Below, one piece after another: positions 1 through 10,900 of a stretch of DNA of 64,000 bases. The first letter of the stretch is position 1. Each line of letters begins with the position of its first letter. A program made the translations under genes and the position numbers. The notes beneath the pieces were generated by a model. The model saw nothing but the letters and a program-made list of their open reading frames with translations, searched no databases and was not told the DNA's origin. The stretch comes from Bugula neritina (lineage: Eukaryota > Bryozoa > Gymnolaemata > Cheilostomatida > Bugulidae), in the NCBI GenBank assembly GCA_964035545.1, contig OZ037767.1, positions 20,748,628-20,812,627 of the forward strand. The letters run 5' to 3'.

Positions 1-122
1 AGATGAATTAAACACAACTACACGTGACTGAAATAGCAACTTGCTCTGCCGTGTTCATGCTTTCCAACTAAATGCCAGCATTTCTAATTTTTTGGATTTA
101 ATTCCTTTTTTGTTAAACCAAG

Positions 123-3100
123 GCCATTTGAAATGAGAAAAGTCTTTTTTACCACCACGGCATATAGCAAAGCTGATCACATTAAAGAGTGTTTGGGCTA
201 TGCAGCATCATATCTACAGACTGGTCCAAATAGTTTAGATATTTGTGAGAGTCTATAACGTCGCCCCTACTATAATAACACTGTAATGCAGTTTGAGGTG
301 TAGCAGATCGTGCCTCCATAATAAGTTTAAACCTGGAGTGGCCATTTTGGCCCTCTTCATAATATAATACACTCGAGTGTTGTATTTGTATATACATTAT
401 CGGTAATGTAATATACTCAATAGGAATATTCATGCAAAATCCTGGGTCTCAGTAATGAAGTTGTAAGAGCTCACTTGGTAAATTATCTTTCTAGTGCTAG
501 TTTGTATGCAGATCTTGATGCTCTTGTATGTCCATTTGCATTTCACTAAACATATCATCATATGTAATATGTTATAACATTAAACATTTATGTACATTCT
601 ATTTACTACTTTTGCATATCAAAATCATCACACATCTACACAAGACTATGCAATTTGAATAATTCATTCCTGTGTGTTGTGTTGTAGAAGTTGCAAGCAT
701 AACCTTTACTTCTTCTGAACAGAGCATTGAGAAGAAGTTTCTGTTAGACAGAGGACGGCTAAAACTGGAGGCACTCAAAGCTGCCTTTGATTTGCCGTAC
801 ATCATACTTCACCTCGGTATGCTTTATAAAAGTTATTATTTGGCTTAATAATGGGATTGATTCATAGATTAACTATTTTCTGCTATTGACAGCTATTAAA
901 TAATCTAGTTTAAAAACTGTTTTATCTCAAATAGATTTGATATAAAAAGACTTTTGTAGGGGTTGAAAACTACTCATATATGGATAGGCATTCGTACAAG
1001 TTAGCTAACTAGTAATAATTGAGAAACAGACAACTTTTTCTCTGTTTTCCAGCTATTTCATGCGTCTTCAACATATGACCATCTATTTACATCAATGCCG
1101 CATAGTTAGACCTTCCCTGGAAGATGTGGTGTTGTGTTAACATAAATGAAGAAAGTGGTATTAATAATTTTTTTTCTGGCTCCTAATCTCATCGAATCTG
1201 ACTAGTAGCTTTGGTATTGTCTGTGGACACAGCCATGAAATTTCATCTTTCCCACACATGGCTTCTCTAGTAAGAATGATTCATACGAATCCCTGATGCC
1301 AAAGAGAGTTTCCTGTGGAACTTTCAACTTTTTACTACTTCTTTTTCTGTAGCTTATGGCACTATGCCATATGTAGAGGTGGTAAGATTCCAACACTATT
1401 ATTGGTCTAATATATTTCGGATAATTGATTAAACTTGAAAGTCATTGCAGCAGTGATTTTAATTAAGAACAAAAGGGTTGTTTGAGGAGCATATCAATTT
1501 CTGTGATGACTGGGACCCTGGAGCAGTTGAGCCTGTCCGATCTTGTAGTGGGAGTTGTATGAAGGATGGCCACCTGACCAAGAGATGAGTCTTCTGCTTG
1601 TTAAACATTGCTTCATTGATATGAATAATATTTCAGCTTCTGTTTGCTTTTCTCCAATTCAAGGTTATAAGCTGAACTCGAAACTCAATTGTTTCGACAT
1701 TTTGCTTTCTAATCACATGGGATAAACCAGACTGATTTTAAATTCTCCAGACTCAAACATGTGGTTACCTCCAAGATTCAGATCTGGAGTTTGTTTTGAT
1801 GGTTTGTAAACATTTTCCAAAACTCCTATTTTTTTCTCTGCTTCTGTAGGTTTTGAGGGCACATTTTGGTAGTTGGAGAGTTTCAGCTGTATGTTTAAAG
1901 TTGTGTAGCTGTTCTACCAAGTTGCTGTACATGAGACAGTGATTGACAATCTCGTGTCCTAGAATAGTTTGTTCTTTGGCATGTATCTTCATTGCTCATC
2001 ATATCTGAAACCTCACGCTCAGCGTCAGAGTCTCTGTGACCTAGTAGGCTGTTCTCTGGAAAATTCCGTCTATCTCTAAGCTAACGCTATATCTCCTGGT
2101 GGAGGATGGTTGGTACAGGATAGCGGGTGCAGGATTGTTGGTACAAGGCAGCTTTAAAATAACATTATTTTTCAATAGGTTCTTGTTAGCTTTTTGATTC
2201 CTACGGTTTGTTTAAGGCATACAACTCTCCAAGAGATGTGGTGTGTAATACTAGGCTGGATCCTATTGCTATTCTTTGGACAAAAGGTACAGATGGTAGG
2301 GTGGGCATATTAAGCTAGAAGATGCTGGAGTTCTTGTGTTCAGTTGTGCTGAATCAAGTACCATAGTCTGGCAGCCAACTCATTTTCACTCCAACGTTCG
2401 TTCATCAATCACCAGATGCTCCTCCATACCCCAAAACTCTCACAGAGTATTGGCAAAACCAGCCAAGGAAATGGGATGTCTTTGCGGAATGATGTTGAAA
2501 AATGAGATGGTGTCTGCAATTGCACAATTAGTAAAAACATTCATTGGAAGTAGGTACCAGTCTGTCATAGTATTGGTAATGGTATGCCAGTGCATAGGGT
2601 CAAATGATAGGTGGGGCCCTTGCTGAATAATTACAATTTACTAATTTTAGCTTTGGCAGATGGCAAGTAGATATACAATGCGCTTGCTCTCAGCTAATCA
2701 ATTTTCTAATGGAAGAGTGCTAGAAAAGTTACGGAGTCAACAGCTTTCTCCAATATCAGCCCTGGTTCAACTTTTTCTCACAAAACATTGTGTCTCATCG
2801 CCAAAAAGTTCTGTATCTGGGATGTCATTAAAGCACCGTGTAATGTGTGCTCAAGCACCTCAAATTCAGTCATTCAACCTGGGTTACTGCAATTAGGCAT
2901 GCTAAAATTATGCTAATAAAAACAACTACATCGAGCAAGTCTATCTCAGTCTTCTTCACTAGATTCTAATGACATCATCAACTTAATTGCCTTGACACTA
3001 ACCAATCCCACTTCCTTAAATGCAAAACACAAAATTTATTTTTCATGATAATTTGCAAACTTATGCAACTTGTTTGCTTAATATTTCGGTACATTCAATT

Positions 3101-4588
3101 TTGGCTTTACTCAATTTTACTGTCAGCAATAATTGCATTCTTTCAAAGAATGCAAAAAAAAGTTCAAACTTAATAAACTATGCCAGATTCTGTTAAACAG
3201 CAATAAGCCTGAGCCAAAAAATCTCTGTTTAGCTTCCCTCCAAAAGCATATTAATAGTTCTGCAATCTGCGAAATAGCTGAAACAATGTGGGCCAGCAGT
3301 GGGACAATGGGTCGCTCTGTCAAACTGGTAATAAATGACAATGATTATTCATTATTGACAGTTTTTATATTGGCTCTACTGATTGCCATATTAGTAACTT
3401 ATAAGCTATCAGCATAGCATGTTGGTATCTCTCAAGCATAAATGAAATATGAAGAGAATAATAATGGGTATTTTGATAATAAAGTTATTTTTTAATTATC
3501 GGATTGATGAAATGCTATTCTTGCATTGAGTACACTCGACTCCTATTTATCATTAGGTTTTAAGAGCACTTGTCATTTAATACTAAGCAAATTATCATTA
3601 CATATCATAATTCTGTCAACTATTCATAAAGCCTTAAATTACTTGGATTAAAAATGCTCCCTGCTAACATCAAGACTTAAAATCACCTTTATGTTTAATT
3701 ACATCATCTTATATTCTTTTGGTAATCTTTGCTTTAATTTCGATTATCTTCTATTTGCTTCAACATTATTGGCTAACGGAAGATTACAGTTGCACATCTG
3801 CGTCAGGATGGTTGCTTGTATAAAAAATATAATTCAATGCACAAAAAAATATCAAATAAGGTTCAGCTGTGAGTACTGCTTCTGTGTACCTAGTGAGAAC
3901 TGGCACTGCTATGCAAGAGGCCCAAACGACCTTGGCCCATTCTATAGCAGCTTTCTTCATAATCAAATTTTGCAAAAATACAAAAAAAAGAATAAATTTT
4001 ATAAGGTATTCCATGAGTTTTAATACATGTCTATTTCTACCTGTAGATGGCCTGCCCATTGTACTCACGTCCAACATCGATGGCTATATACCGTTGAAGT
4101 TTGAGGCTAATAAAACCTATTATGTATCATGTGATGCAGCGTCTCAAGTGGTTGGCTTCAGTCAAACTACTTTGTCTAATCAAAGGACCAACTGTAAATC
4201 CCTGGAGAGAAATAATATGGAACTGCCGCTAGCAAATGGCTCCCTCTCTTCTCCACTGACTGCAGATCATTTTGATCTTAGTAGAGAGTCAACTACAAAA
4301 AATAAACTTCTTTCTGCTCAAAATTCAGATTCAGAAAGGTTAAGAGCCATGATTTTGAATGACAAATCTGGTAACGCAATGCGTCGTCTGCAGGCAGCTG
4401 TGGCGGGTGATGCGTCAGCAACCAGCCGAATCAGTAAGCAAACATCACTTCCTGCTGAGTACGTGCCATCTGAAGAACCAGTGAAGCCACCACGGCGAGG
4501 AGTTGGTAGTAAACCTGCACGGTGCAACAGGCCGGAAGACACCAGCGATGGAGGCAGCTCGTTCATGGATGTGACCGCAGCGCTTTGA
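123..4588 (+). CDS. 3' part of an unrecognised multi-exon gene with two alternative terminal exons
   Basis: I do not recognise this protein. Candidate internal exons are 688-816, 1206-1269 and 1353-1381. Each has AG/GT borders and they join in phase (G|TA, then TA|C), giving an open frame with segments such as KKFLLDRGRLKLEAL, LPYIILHLVALVLSVDTAM and WLLYLWHYAICRG. A weaker exon at 123-223 (contains VFFTTTAYSKADHIKECLGY) can precede them in phase only through a weak donor. The 1353-1381 exon ends in phase 1. Both candidate last exons, 3233-3417 and 4047-4588, begin with a two-base remainder that fits it (GCT or GAT). The gene is truncated at the left window edge. Further exons may lie between 1381 and 3233, where there is protein-like debris. 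Domain assignment needs a profile search. The exon chain is inference from splice sites and phase only. Confidence 0.45.
1765..2100 (-). pseudogene. Second degenerate coding-like stretch, opposite strand
   Basis: On the minus strand a frame reads RDRRNFPENSLLGHRDSDAE and REVSDMMSNED. It then shifts into a 75-codon frame containing KEQTILGHEIVNHCLMYSNL and ending at 1765. A frame change between two protein-like segments suggests a broken mobile-element or pseudogene ORF. It may belong to the same insertion as the debris at 2190-2480, but on the other strand. Family unknown. Confidence 0.25.
2190..2480 (+). pseudogene. Degenerate protein-like sequence with in-frame stops
   Basis: One plus-strand frame reads GLFKAYNSPRDVV, then LDPIAILWTKGTDGRVGIL, two TAG codons, and then SPDAPPYPKTLTEYWQNQPR and KWDVFAE before TGA at about 2492. 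The composition looks like a real protein, and both halves are in the same frame apart from the stops. That suggests a decayed gene or mobile-element ORF rather than spliced exons. I cannot name the family. It sits in the 1.85-kb interval between two exons of the left-edge gene. Confidence 0.3.
3233..3417 (+). CDS. Candidate terminal exon A: hydrophobic C-terminal tail
   Basis: An acceptor (ATCTCTGTTTAG) precedes 3233. The frame runs about 60 codons to a TAG at 3415-3417. It reads SLQKHINSSAICEIAETMW, then a short polar stretch, then a hydrophobic run of about 17 residues (LLTVFILALLIAILVTY) followed by KLSA and the stop. That layout is typical of a C-tail-anchored membrane protein or a last transmembrane helix. 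A poly(A) signal AATAAA lies 61 bp downstream at 3478-3483. The phase matches the exon ending at 1381. The family is unknown. Confidence 0.45.
3478..3483 (+). other. poly(A) signal AATAAA after exon A
   Basis: Canonical hexamer 61 bp past the stop of exon A. It supports a true 3' end rather than a chance ORF. Confidence 0.45.
4047..4588 (+). CDS. Candidate terminal exon B: soluble, Ser/Thr/Arg-rich C-terminus
   Basis: It begins after CTACCTGTAG and stays open for about 180 codons to TGA at 4586-4588. The start is folded-looking (LPIVLTSNIDGYIPLKFEAN). The rest is rich in Ser, Asn, Arg and Pro, with a basic proline patch (KPPRRGVGSKPARC), and looks disordered. There is no hydrophobic tail, unlike exon A. 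AATAAA follows at 4728-4733. It shares its entry phase with exon A, so alternative last-exon use by one gene is the simplest reading. It could also belong to a separate gene. The ORF can be extended upstream of 4047, but that part is low-complexity and interrupted by the acceptor. Confidence 0.5.
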
Positions 4589-4727
4589 AAGCCACATGCA
4601 AATTTTCATCCTGTAAATTTCACAACAAATATTTTCTTACTTCTGTAACTTGATAGTTCCGAATCACGCTTTTTGCAATAGATGTTATTAAGTATTCATT
4701 TGATAGACTATTGGTGAATAGTTTTTA

Positions 4728-4733
4728 AATAAA
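4728..4733 (+). other. poly(A) signal AATAAA after exon B
   Basis: Canonical hexamer 140 bp past the stop of exon B, followed by a T-rich stretch (GGGCTTTGTTTTTATAT) as expected for a 3' end. Confidence 0.5.
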
Positions 4734-7394
4734 GGGCTTTGTTTTTATATATTCTTGTACAACTGTAACTAAGTACGGACAAATTATTAAAAATGCAAAA
4801 CAAACACACTAGAACCTAATCATCATAAATTATCATATCTTTTTATCAAAATCTGTACAGTTGATATCTGTATAATGCTCCTGTTTAAGAAGATTACATT
4901 ATCTTATGTTTCAATAATTATGGTGTAATGTGCCAACTGTACTGACATGGAATAAACTTCAAATTTTATTTCTTCTTTCTTCAATTAATCAAACAAGAAT
5001 TGGCGAGTTGTCTGTTATATAACGGTATAAGGTAGATGATTAAATAAATTGTACTCTTTTACCTTTACAGCACTTGGTGTTTGTGACAAAGGATACTCCC
5101 TTGTATCTTTCCTATCTAAGAACCTAGATCAATATAGAAATATCCAATACAATAGTTGGTAACCGCAGCTGTTACCATTGTTCACCTCTTGTACTCATAC
5201 TGAAACATCTGTTGGAATATATTTTTGGCATATTTTGCACCTACTCAACTCGGCATTTTCCTTACCAAATGGTTTTGTATTAAGACAGGGATAGGATATT
5301 TTTGGGTTTGTATCTGAAACCATTTCTCCTGCTAACCACATAGTAGTTGATGATAGTTACTCATAGCTAGGGTTTTGTTGGTTGTCTGCTTACTGCTCGC
5401 ATAGTCTGTCGTTAATTACCTCTCAATTTGTGAACCAAAAATAGATGAGGCAAAATCTTGTAGTAGAAATAGCTATTTACACTATATTTCCTCCTTTTTT
5501 ATGTTTTGCTAGACTAGAGTTTAATTTACAATTATTTTAGATGTGCCGTCGAATTGACATCATTGAAATCTTATGATGCGTCAACTAACCATGTTAGCCA
5601 TTTAAGTAGTTGCATCTCTATTCAAAATAAAAGTGGTATTTGCTTCTTTGAGAAAATTGTTACACCAGCACCATTGACATTCCTCCCTAATGGTCAGTTC
5701 ATTTCCACATTTCAATATTATTTTTAGGCTAGAAGACAATCTTAGTTCCTATTTTTAGTCATGGCTTGCCTTTTGATGAATATTTATAGTCATGGATTTT
5801 CAAAGTATTTATGAGTTATAACCCTGAATTATTTATTTAGTATAAATTAGTATAATTTAGACAATGAATGTTAATTAGTCATTATAATTATTTGCATGGA
5901 AGGTGTGTTCTAATGATTCAGCTGATAAATAAGTGTGCAGATACTTGCAGCAATTCTGTGCTTTCACGTCTCACTTTCACTTCTCCGCCTTCAATTCCTG
6001 CTCATCAAGTGCAGATGGTTAGAGGAAACATTTCCTGATGGTAGAGGAAACTAACTTATTCTGATTGACACACCGTTGGTGCGAGAACATTTCTGTTGCT
6101 AACGGTGCAATAAGACCAAAACTCTTTTCATTCTGACTTTTGGACGTTTTATAAAATAGAAAAGTTTGCATAAACTTGTACTGTTGCTTCTAACCTTATA
6201 TTTTTAGCCATTTTTGTTTCCAAAAATAACATACCTGTTACAATATGTATTAGCATTTGGAGACCATTCATCAATATTATTGACAATAAATAAGGGCAGG
6301 AAACCTCTTTACTGCAAAGCCTTGTTCTGTGGAATATTTTAATACTCGGTGTCTTTGTTCGATCAGTGCTTAGTGAGTCAGTATGCGTGTAGGTTCATTC
6401 TGAAGATTTAGTCTCCTCTCTATCCTCTGGCTTGTCATGCCAGTAGTTAATGGGAAAATGATGGAATGGCTTTCTTAACTGATATCCCTTTAATAACTGC
6501 AGCCAGTATTTATATCATAATTGTTTTCAGTGCAACTTAATCAGAACATAACTGCTACAAAAGAAAACTTCTTCAGCATGTCTTTAATAAATGCCAGTTG
6601 AAAATAATGACCATTAAAATATCACTAAAATGTCTTGATAATTTGTCTGAAGAGAAGTTTTAATTAAATTAATAGACCAGCAGTTTGAGCATTCTTTGGT
6701 GATGAGCAATAGCTGTGAACAACTTGTTTTCCTAGTCTATATTTAGCAAATTTCCACATATAACTATTAAGAGCATATCATATCTCAAGTGGTTAGTTTA
6801 ATGTTCATAAATATTAATAAAATAGCAATTCAAAACATTTAAACCTCCAAGTGAATGTGTAAAAATAGTGATGAGGTTCAGGAAAGGTAAAATATAGAGG
6901 TGTGGGTGCTCCATTATAGTAGTACTAATATGAGACAATACTAGAAGATATAAATAATAATACTATAAAGCAATAATCTCTTTGTTTGCAAATACTTATC
7001 ACCATCTTAACTGTGAGTATATGGAAGGCGCCGTTCACCCAATCATCATCAAATCTGTGTTGCATTTGCGAAGCTTCATAATGACGCAGCATTTACCTGC
7101 ACCATGATGACCTGACAATACACTTGTGTTAAATCTCTTCTATTTCTCTTCTTAAGTGTCTCTGTGAAAGCTAGCCGCTGCCTACTCTCTGTTGCTTCAC
7201 ACTTCAGTTACTAAGACAAAACTTGCTGCCATGCGAAGGCAGCGTCTAAAGGTGCTCATCACAACTCTGATGAAAAATTCTAGAAAATGCAACTTAATTA
7301 TATCAATAAAATATAATAGATTAGAATATGGAGTATATAATGGAATTATAATAGAATATAGAATGCAATAGATAGAATATTCTATATTCTATTA
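4734..7394. other. Gene-free AT-rich interval
   Basis: No ORF above about 60 codons, no exon-like run with paired splice sites, and no clear repeat unit. I take it as intergenic sequence after the left gene. Confidence 0.6.
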
Positions 7395-7700
7395 TAGAAT
7401 GCCATAAAATGGGAGCAGCCGTGGTCTAGAGGTTAGAGCAATTGGCTTAGTAAACACAAAGTCATGGGTTCGAACCCCAGTAAAGGCCATTGGTGATGTT
7501 AGGAAGAGCACCCAGTCATAATTGCTCCTGTGCCACGTAGATGAATAAGTCCTTAGCCCGCTTTAAAACCCCTTCTATCACGTTTTTCTCACAGGAATAG
7601 TGACTATAAACTTACGTGAGCTTTTTATAGAATGCAATAAAATATAGAATAAGGTAGAATGAAGTAGAATATAAAAACGCAGATGAATATAGAATAAAAT
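7300..7700. repeat. ATAGAAT-type simple repeat around the SINE
   Basis: Irregular iterations of ATAGAAT, ATATAGAAT and ATAGAATGCAATAAAAT occur on both sides of the SINE insertion at 7412-7626. The element therefore inserted into pre-existing simple-sequence DNA. Confidence 0.6.
7412..7626 (+). mobile_element. tRNA-derived SINE, copy 1
   Basis: The 5' head GGAGCAGCCGTGGTCTAGAG carries an A-box-like TGGTCTAGAGG. About 45 bp later comes a perfect polymerase III B box, GGTTCGAACCC. The body contains CATTGGTGATGTTAGGAAGA, shared with the copies at 36865-37076 and 43578-43770. Flanking copies of ATAGAATGC(C/A)ATAAAAT at 7394-7410 and 7627-7643 look like a 17-bp target-site duplication, though the surroundings are themselves repetitive. 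SINEs are non-coding and depend on LINE machinery. Confidence 0.75.
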
Positions 7701-7811
7701 AAAATATATAACAAGTGAAATAGTCTATCAGGTAGTGAGTAGTGCTTGTAGTCCTGCTAACAGCATATTGCCTTTGTCAAGATTTAATGAAGCTAATATA
7801 TAAGACATTTT

Positions 7812-7950
7812 AGCATATAAGCACATAGGTATATCAAGTATGTTAACATAACATAAGCACATAAATGAAATACGTTAACATATAAGCACATATATAGAAT
7901 ATCTTAGCATATAAGCACATATATATAAAATATTTTAGCATATAAGCATA
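7812..7950. repeat. Minisatellite, unit about 29 bp
   Basis: About four to five diverged tandem units related to CATATAAGCACATATATAGA. The weak minus-strand ORF over it (7843-8040) is a by-product of the repeat. Confidence 0.6.
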
Positions 7951-10900
7951 TACATTATAGAGCAGCCTGGCACACACATATAATATGCTGGAAAATCTTA
8001 GCACAGATAAACTTATGTATACCAGCTTGAATTTGAACACAAATTTGAAAGTATTCCTACATCAAAACTTTAATATCCGTGAAAGATTTATTTATAACTA
8101 TTTGATCTCCTGATAATCTATATATAGAACATATCATAGATACAGTTGCAAGTGGCATGTAATAGTTAGCTTAGCTGTCTGCTAGAATAGCAATGCATTA
8201 TTAATTATTACATAATAATTTCTTGTTCAATTTAATTTAAATTAGCTTGAGTATAGACAATCACAATCATCATTATATAATCGTTATGCACCTTGTAAAT
8301 AACCCATTAATCAGTTTAACACTTCATATCCAGACTAGAAAATGATAAAGCGGTTTTTTACTTAATTTAAAACTAGTCTATATAAAGAAAACCAAACTTA
8401 TAAAAAGAAAATGTTGGTCAACGGTAATAACAGGTAGTGGTACTACAATAATAGGAATATTGTTCCAATGAGATAATCTCTTTCATACATGTATTCTTTC
8501 ATTTAGTTTTAGTTGTATTAACTGATAAAGTCTTGCTTGGTAGATAGACAATTTCATTTCTTATTGGAGGTAATAGTTTGCTTTGATGCTATTCAGTGTT
8601 TGCTAAAAGTTCAAAGTTCATGTTTATTTTGTTCTATTTGGTCGCAGCCACTAGCAACTATTATTTATATTAAATATCAATACGATTATATTTCAAGTTT
8701 CACAAATGAATAAAATGATTGCATAACCATGTATCTGTTGATACTCCAATTTGTTTCAATCGGGGTAATAGTCATAAAAAGTTGAATTCTTGAAGGCAAC
8801 ATTATGCAAAGTCAATACATTTTGTATAATAAAAATGGTGATTAGGTGAAATTAATTAAGCTATTAATTACTTTCTTGCATACACTTGGCCTGCTGTCAA
8901 AGTTCATTCATATTCTGGTTAACTTGGCAGAGTTTCTGTCCCACTAAACTTGTTATATTATTTTCCCCAACTTCCAACTCTAAAATGTGTGAAAAAAGTC
9001 ATCTAGACACTATATAATAAATTACTATAGTGTTGAGCAATTTTATTTGACCAGGTGTTCGTATTGCGGAATCAGATACCTCATAGCAATGGTTTGGCAA
9101 AGTGGTTGAACAGCAACTAGTACATTGACAAGCATTGCCATAACTAGTTTTGTCATTGCATTATGTTGTGGTTTTTGAAACTTGCCTACTTGGGAAATTG
9201 CCTGTTAAGTAGTTTTATAGTTGAATCATGAGCTTTTATTAAAATGTTGGAAATTTAGCAACTGACTGTGCTATGTGATGGCACAAAGTCAAATTTACCT
9301 TGGCAAGATCTTACATCTACCTGATCCATTTTCTCTATTTGTTTAATTGTTGATGACTAGTTTTGTGTCTTATTAAGAAAAAGATTAGGGCTTGAAATTA
9401 TTTTTAATGTGTTGATTTAATCTGGTTGAAGACAACCTTAGTTAAAGTTAATATTCTTATAACATTGTTGCTTGAATAAGCTTGTTTGCATATGAAAGAT
9501 TTAATCAAAATAGTGAATAATGTTTTGAGGTTTTCCTTTACTCTATAAACTCTTTCATTGGTAGTTATTGCACAAAGATTTGAAGTTCAACCAGTTCTGA
9601 AATAAAAGTATTTAGCATGAATAATACAACATTCATGTGGGTGCACTTGTTCAATTTTGTAATCGGCTTTGACAGGTTTCACTGCCAATGTTAGCACAAC
9701 CTCTAAAAATAACAAAAATTCTCTTTTCTTCAGTTTTTTTTCTAATGATTTGCCAACAACAACAGTTTTATCAAAGTCGCTATTTCAGAATAGTGTTAGC
9801 ACTACTTGTTTAATTTTTAGGTAAATCACTCCTTGGTGGTTCAATAGTGTGGCTTTATGTTATGGTATAAATGCAGGATGTTAAAGTGTTGGACATAGTG
9901 TAATGTGTAAATAAATTAAAAGCGGTATTTACCAATATAATCAATAGTTGTATAATTTATCAAAAATGGAGAGCTCTAATGTACACGGTAAATCACTAGT
10001 GACCAAACCAGCACTAAATACTCATCATGAATAGAAAAACTGTAGAAACATCAACAGTGGCTATGTTACAACTCATATACAATGCAATTTCCAGGGATTT
10101 AATTATAATCATAATTAATTTTGCTTTTTAATAATATACAATGATGTAGAAAAGTGTGCAGCTTTCAATGATTTAATTTTAATGATTTGCAAAGCCATTG
10201 TTTTAACTTTTTGAAATATAAATTTCCATAAACATAAATTAAAATTTACATTTTCTGACACATTGAGAATTTTTGTTGTAAATTCTATTCCATGCTTAAA
10301 GACCAGCTGCCTACATCAGCATTGCAAGCATTATGACTAATATGTTAAATAATTTACTATCTCTTAGACATCATCTTAAAACAAACCGCCTTCTTTGGCC
10401 TGTAGCTAAAATATTACACTCTAAAATAACATGGGAATATTTACACTTCAAAATTAAAAAAGGCCCTCATGATGAAATATATAAAATAGTTATGCTCCAA
10501 TAACTGCGTTAATAATAGCATAACGCAATATACTCCCATCATAAGTCTCAATGGCAAAGAATGTGCAAAGGTTAATGGGCAGGAGTAGCTTTTCTATAAT
10601 AGTGCTTTGTCTATGAGTCAATTGCACAATCAATATAAGGTAGGAGACAGAATGTAGCAGTTTGGTGTTAGGGAAGCTGTTGATTGGACTGGCAGCTGCT
10701 TGCAGTTGGCAAAGAGACAGCAACACAAAGCCTCTCTGTTGTCTCTACCTCACACCATCTGTCTCTACCCACCAACAAACCAGGTTGCGGAGCCAACTCT
10801 CAGCCTCTGATTCACTGGGAAGAGCAACTACTGTCTAGGGTATATCAAGGGACATCCACTCAACCATATCTCTCTCTATACTTAGAAAATATATTGTATT

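Noticed and set aside
433-471. Possible exon EYSCKILGLSNEVVRAHL near 431-476
   Set aside because: Open frame with splice-like ends, but only in phase 0, which fits neither the upstream candidate nor the exon at 688.
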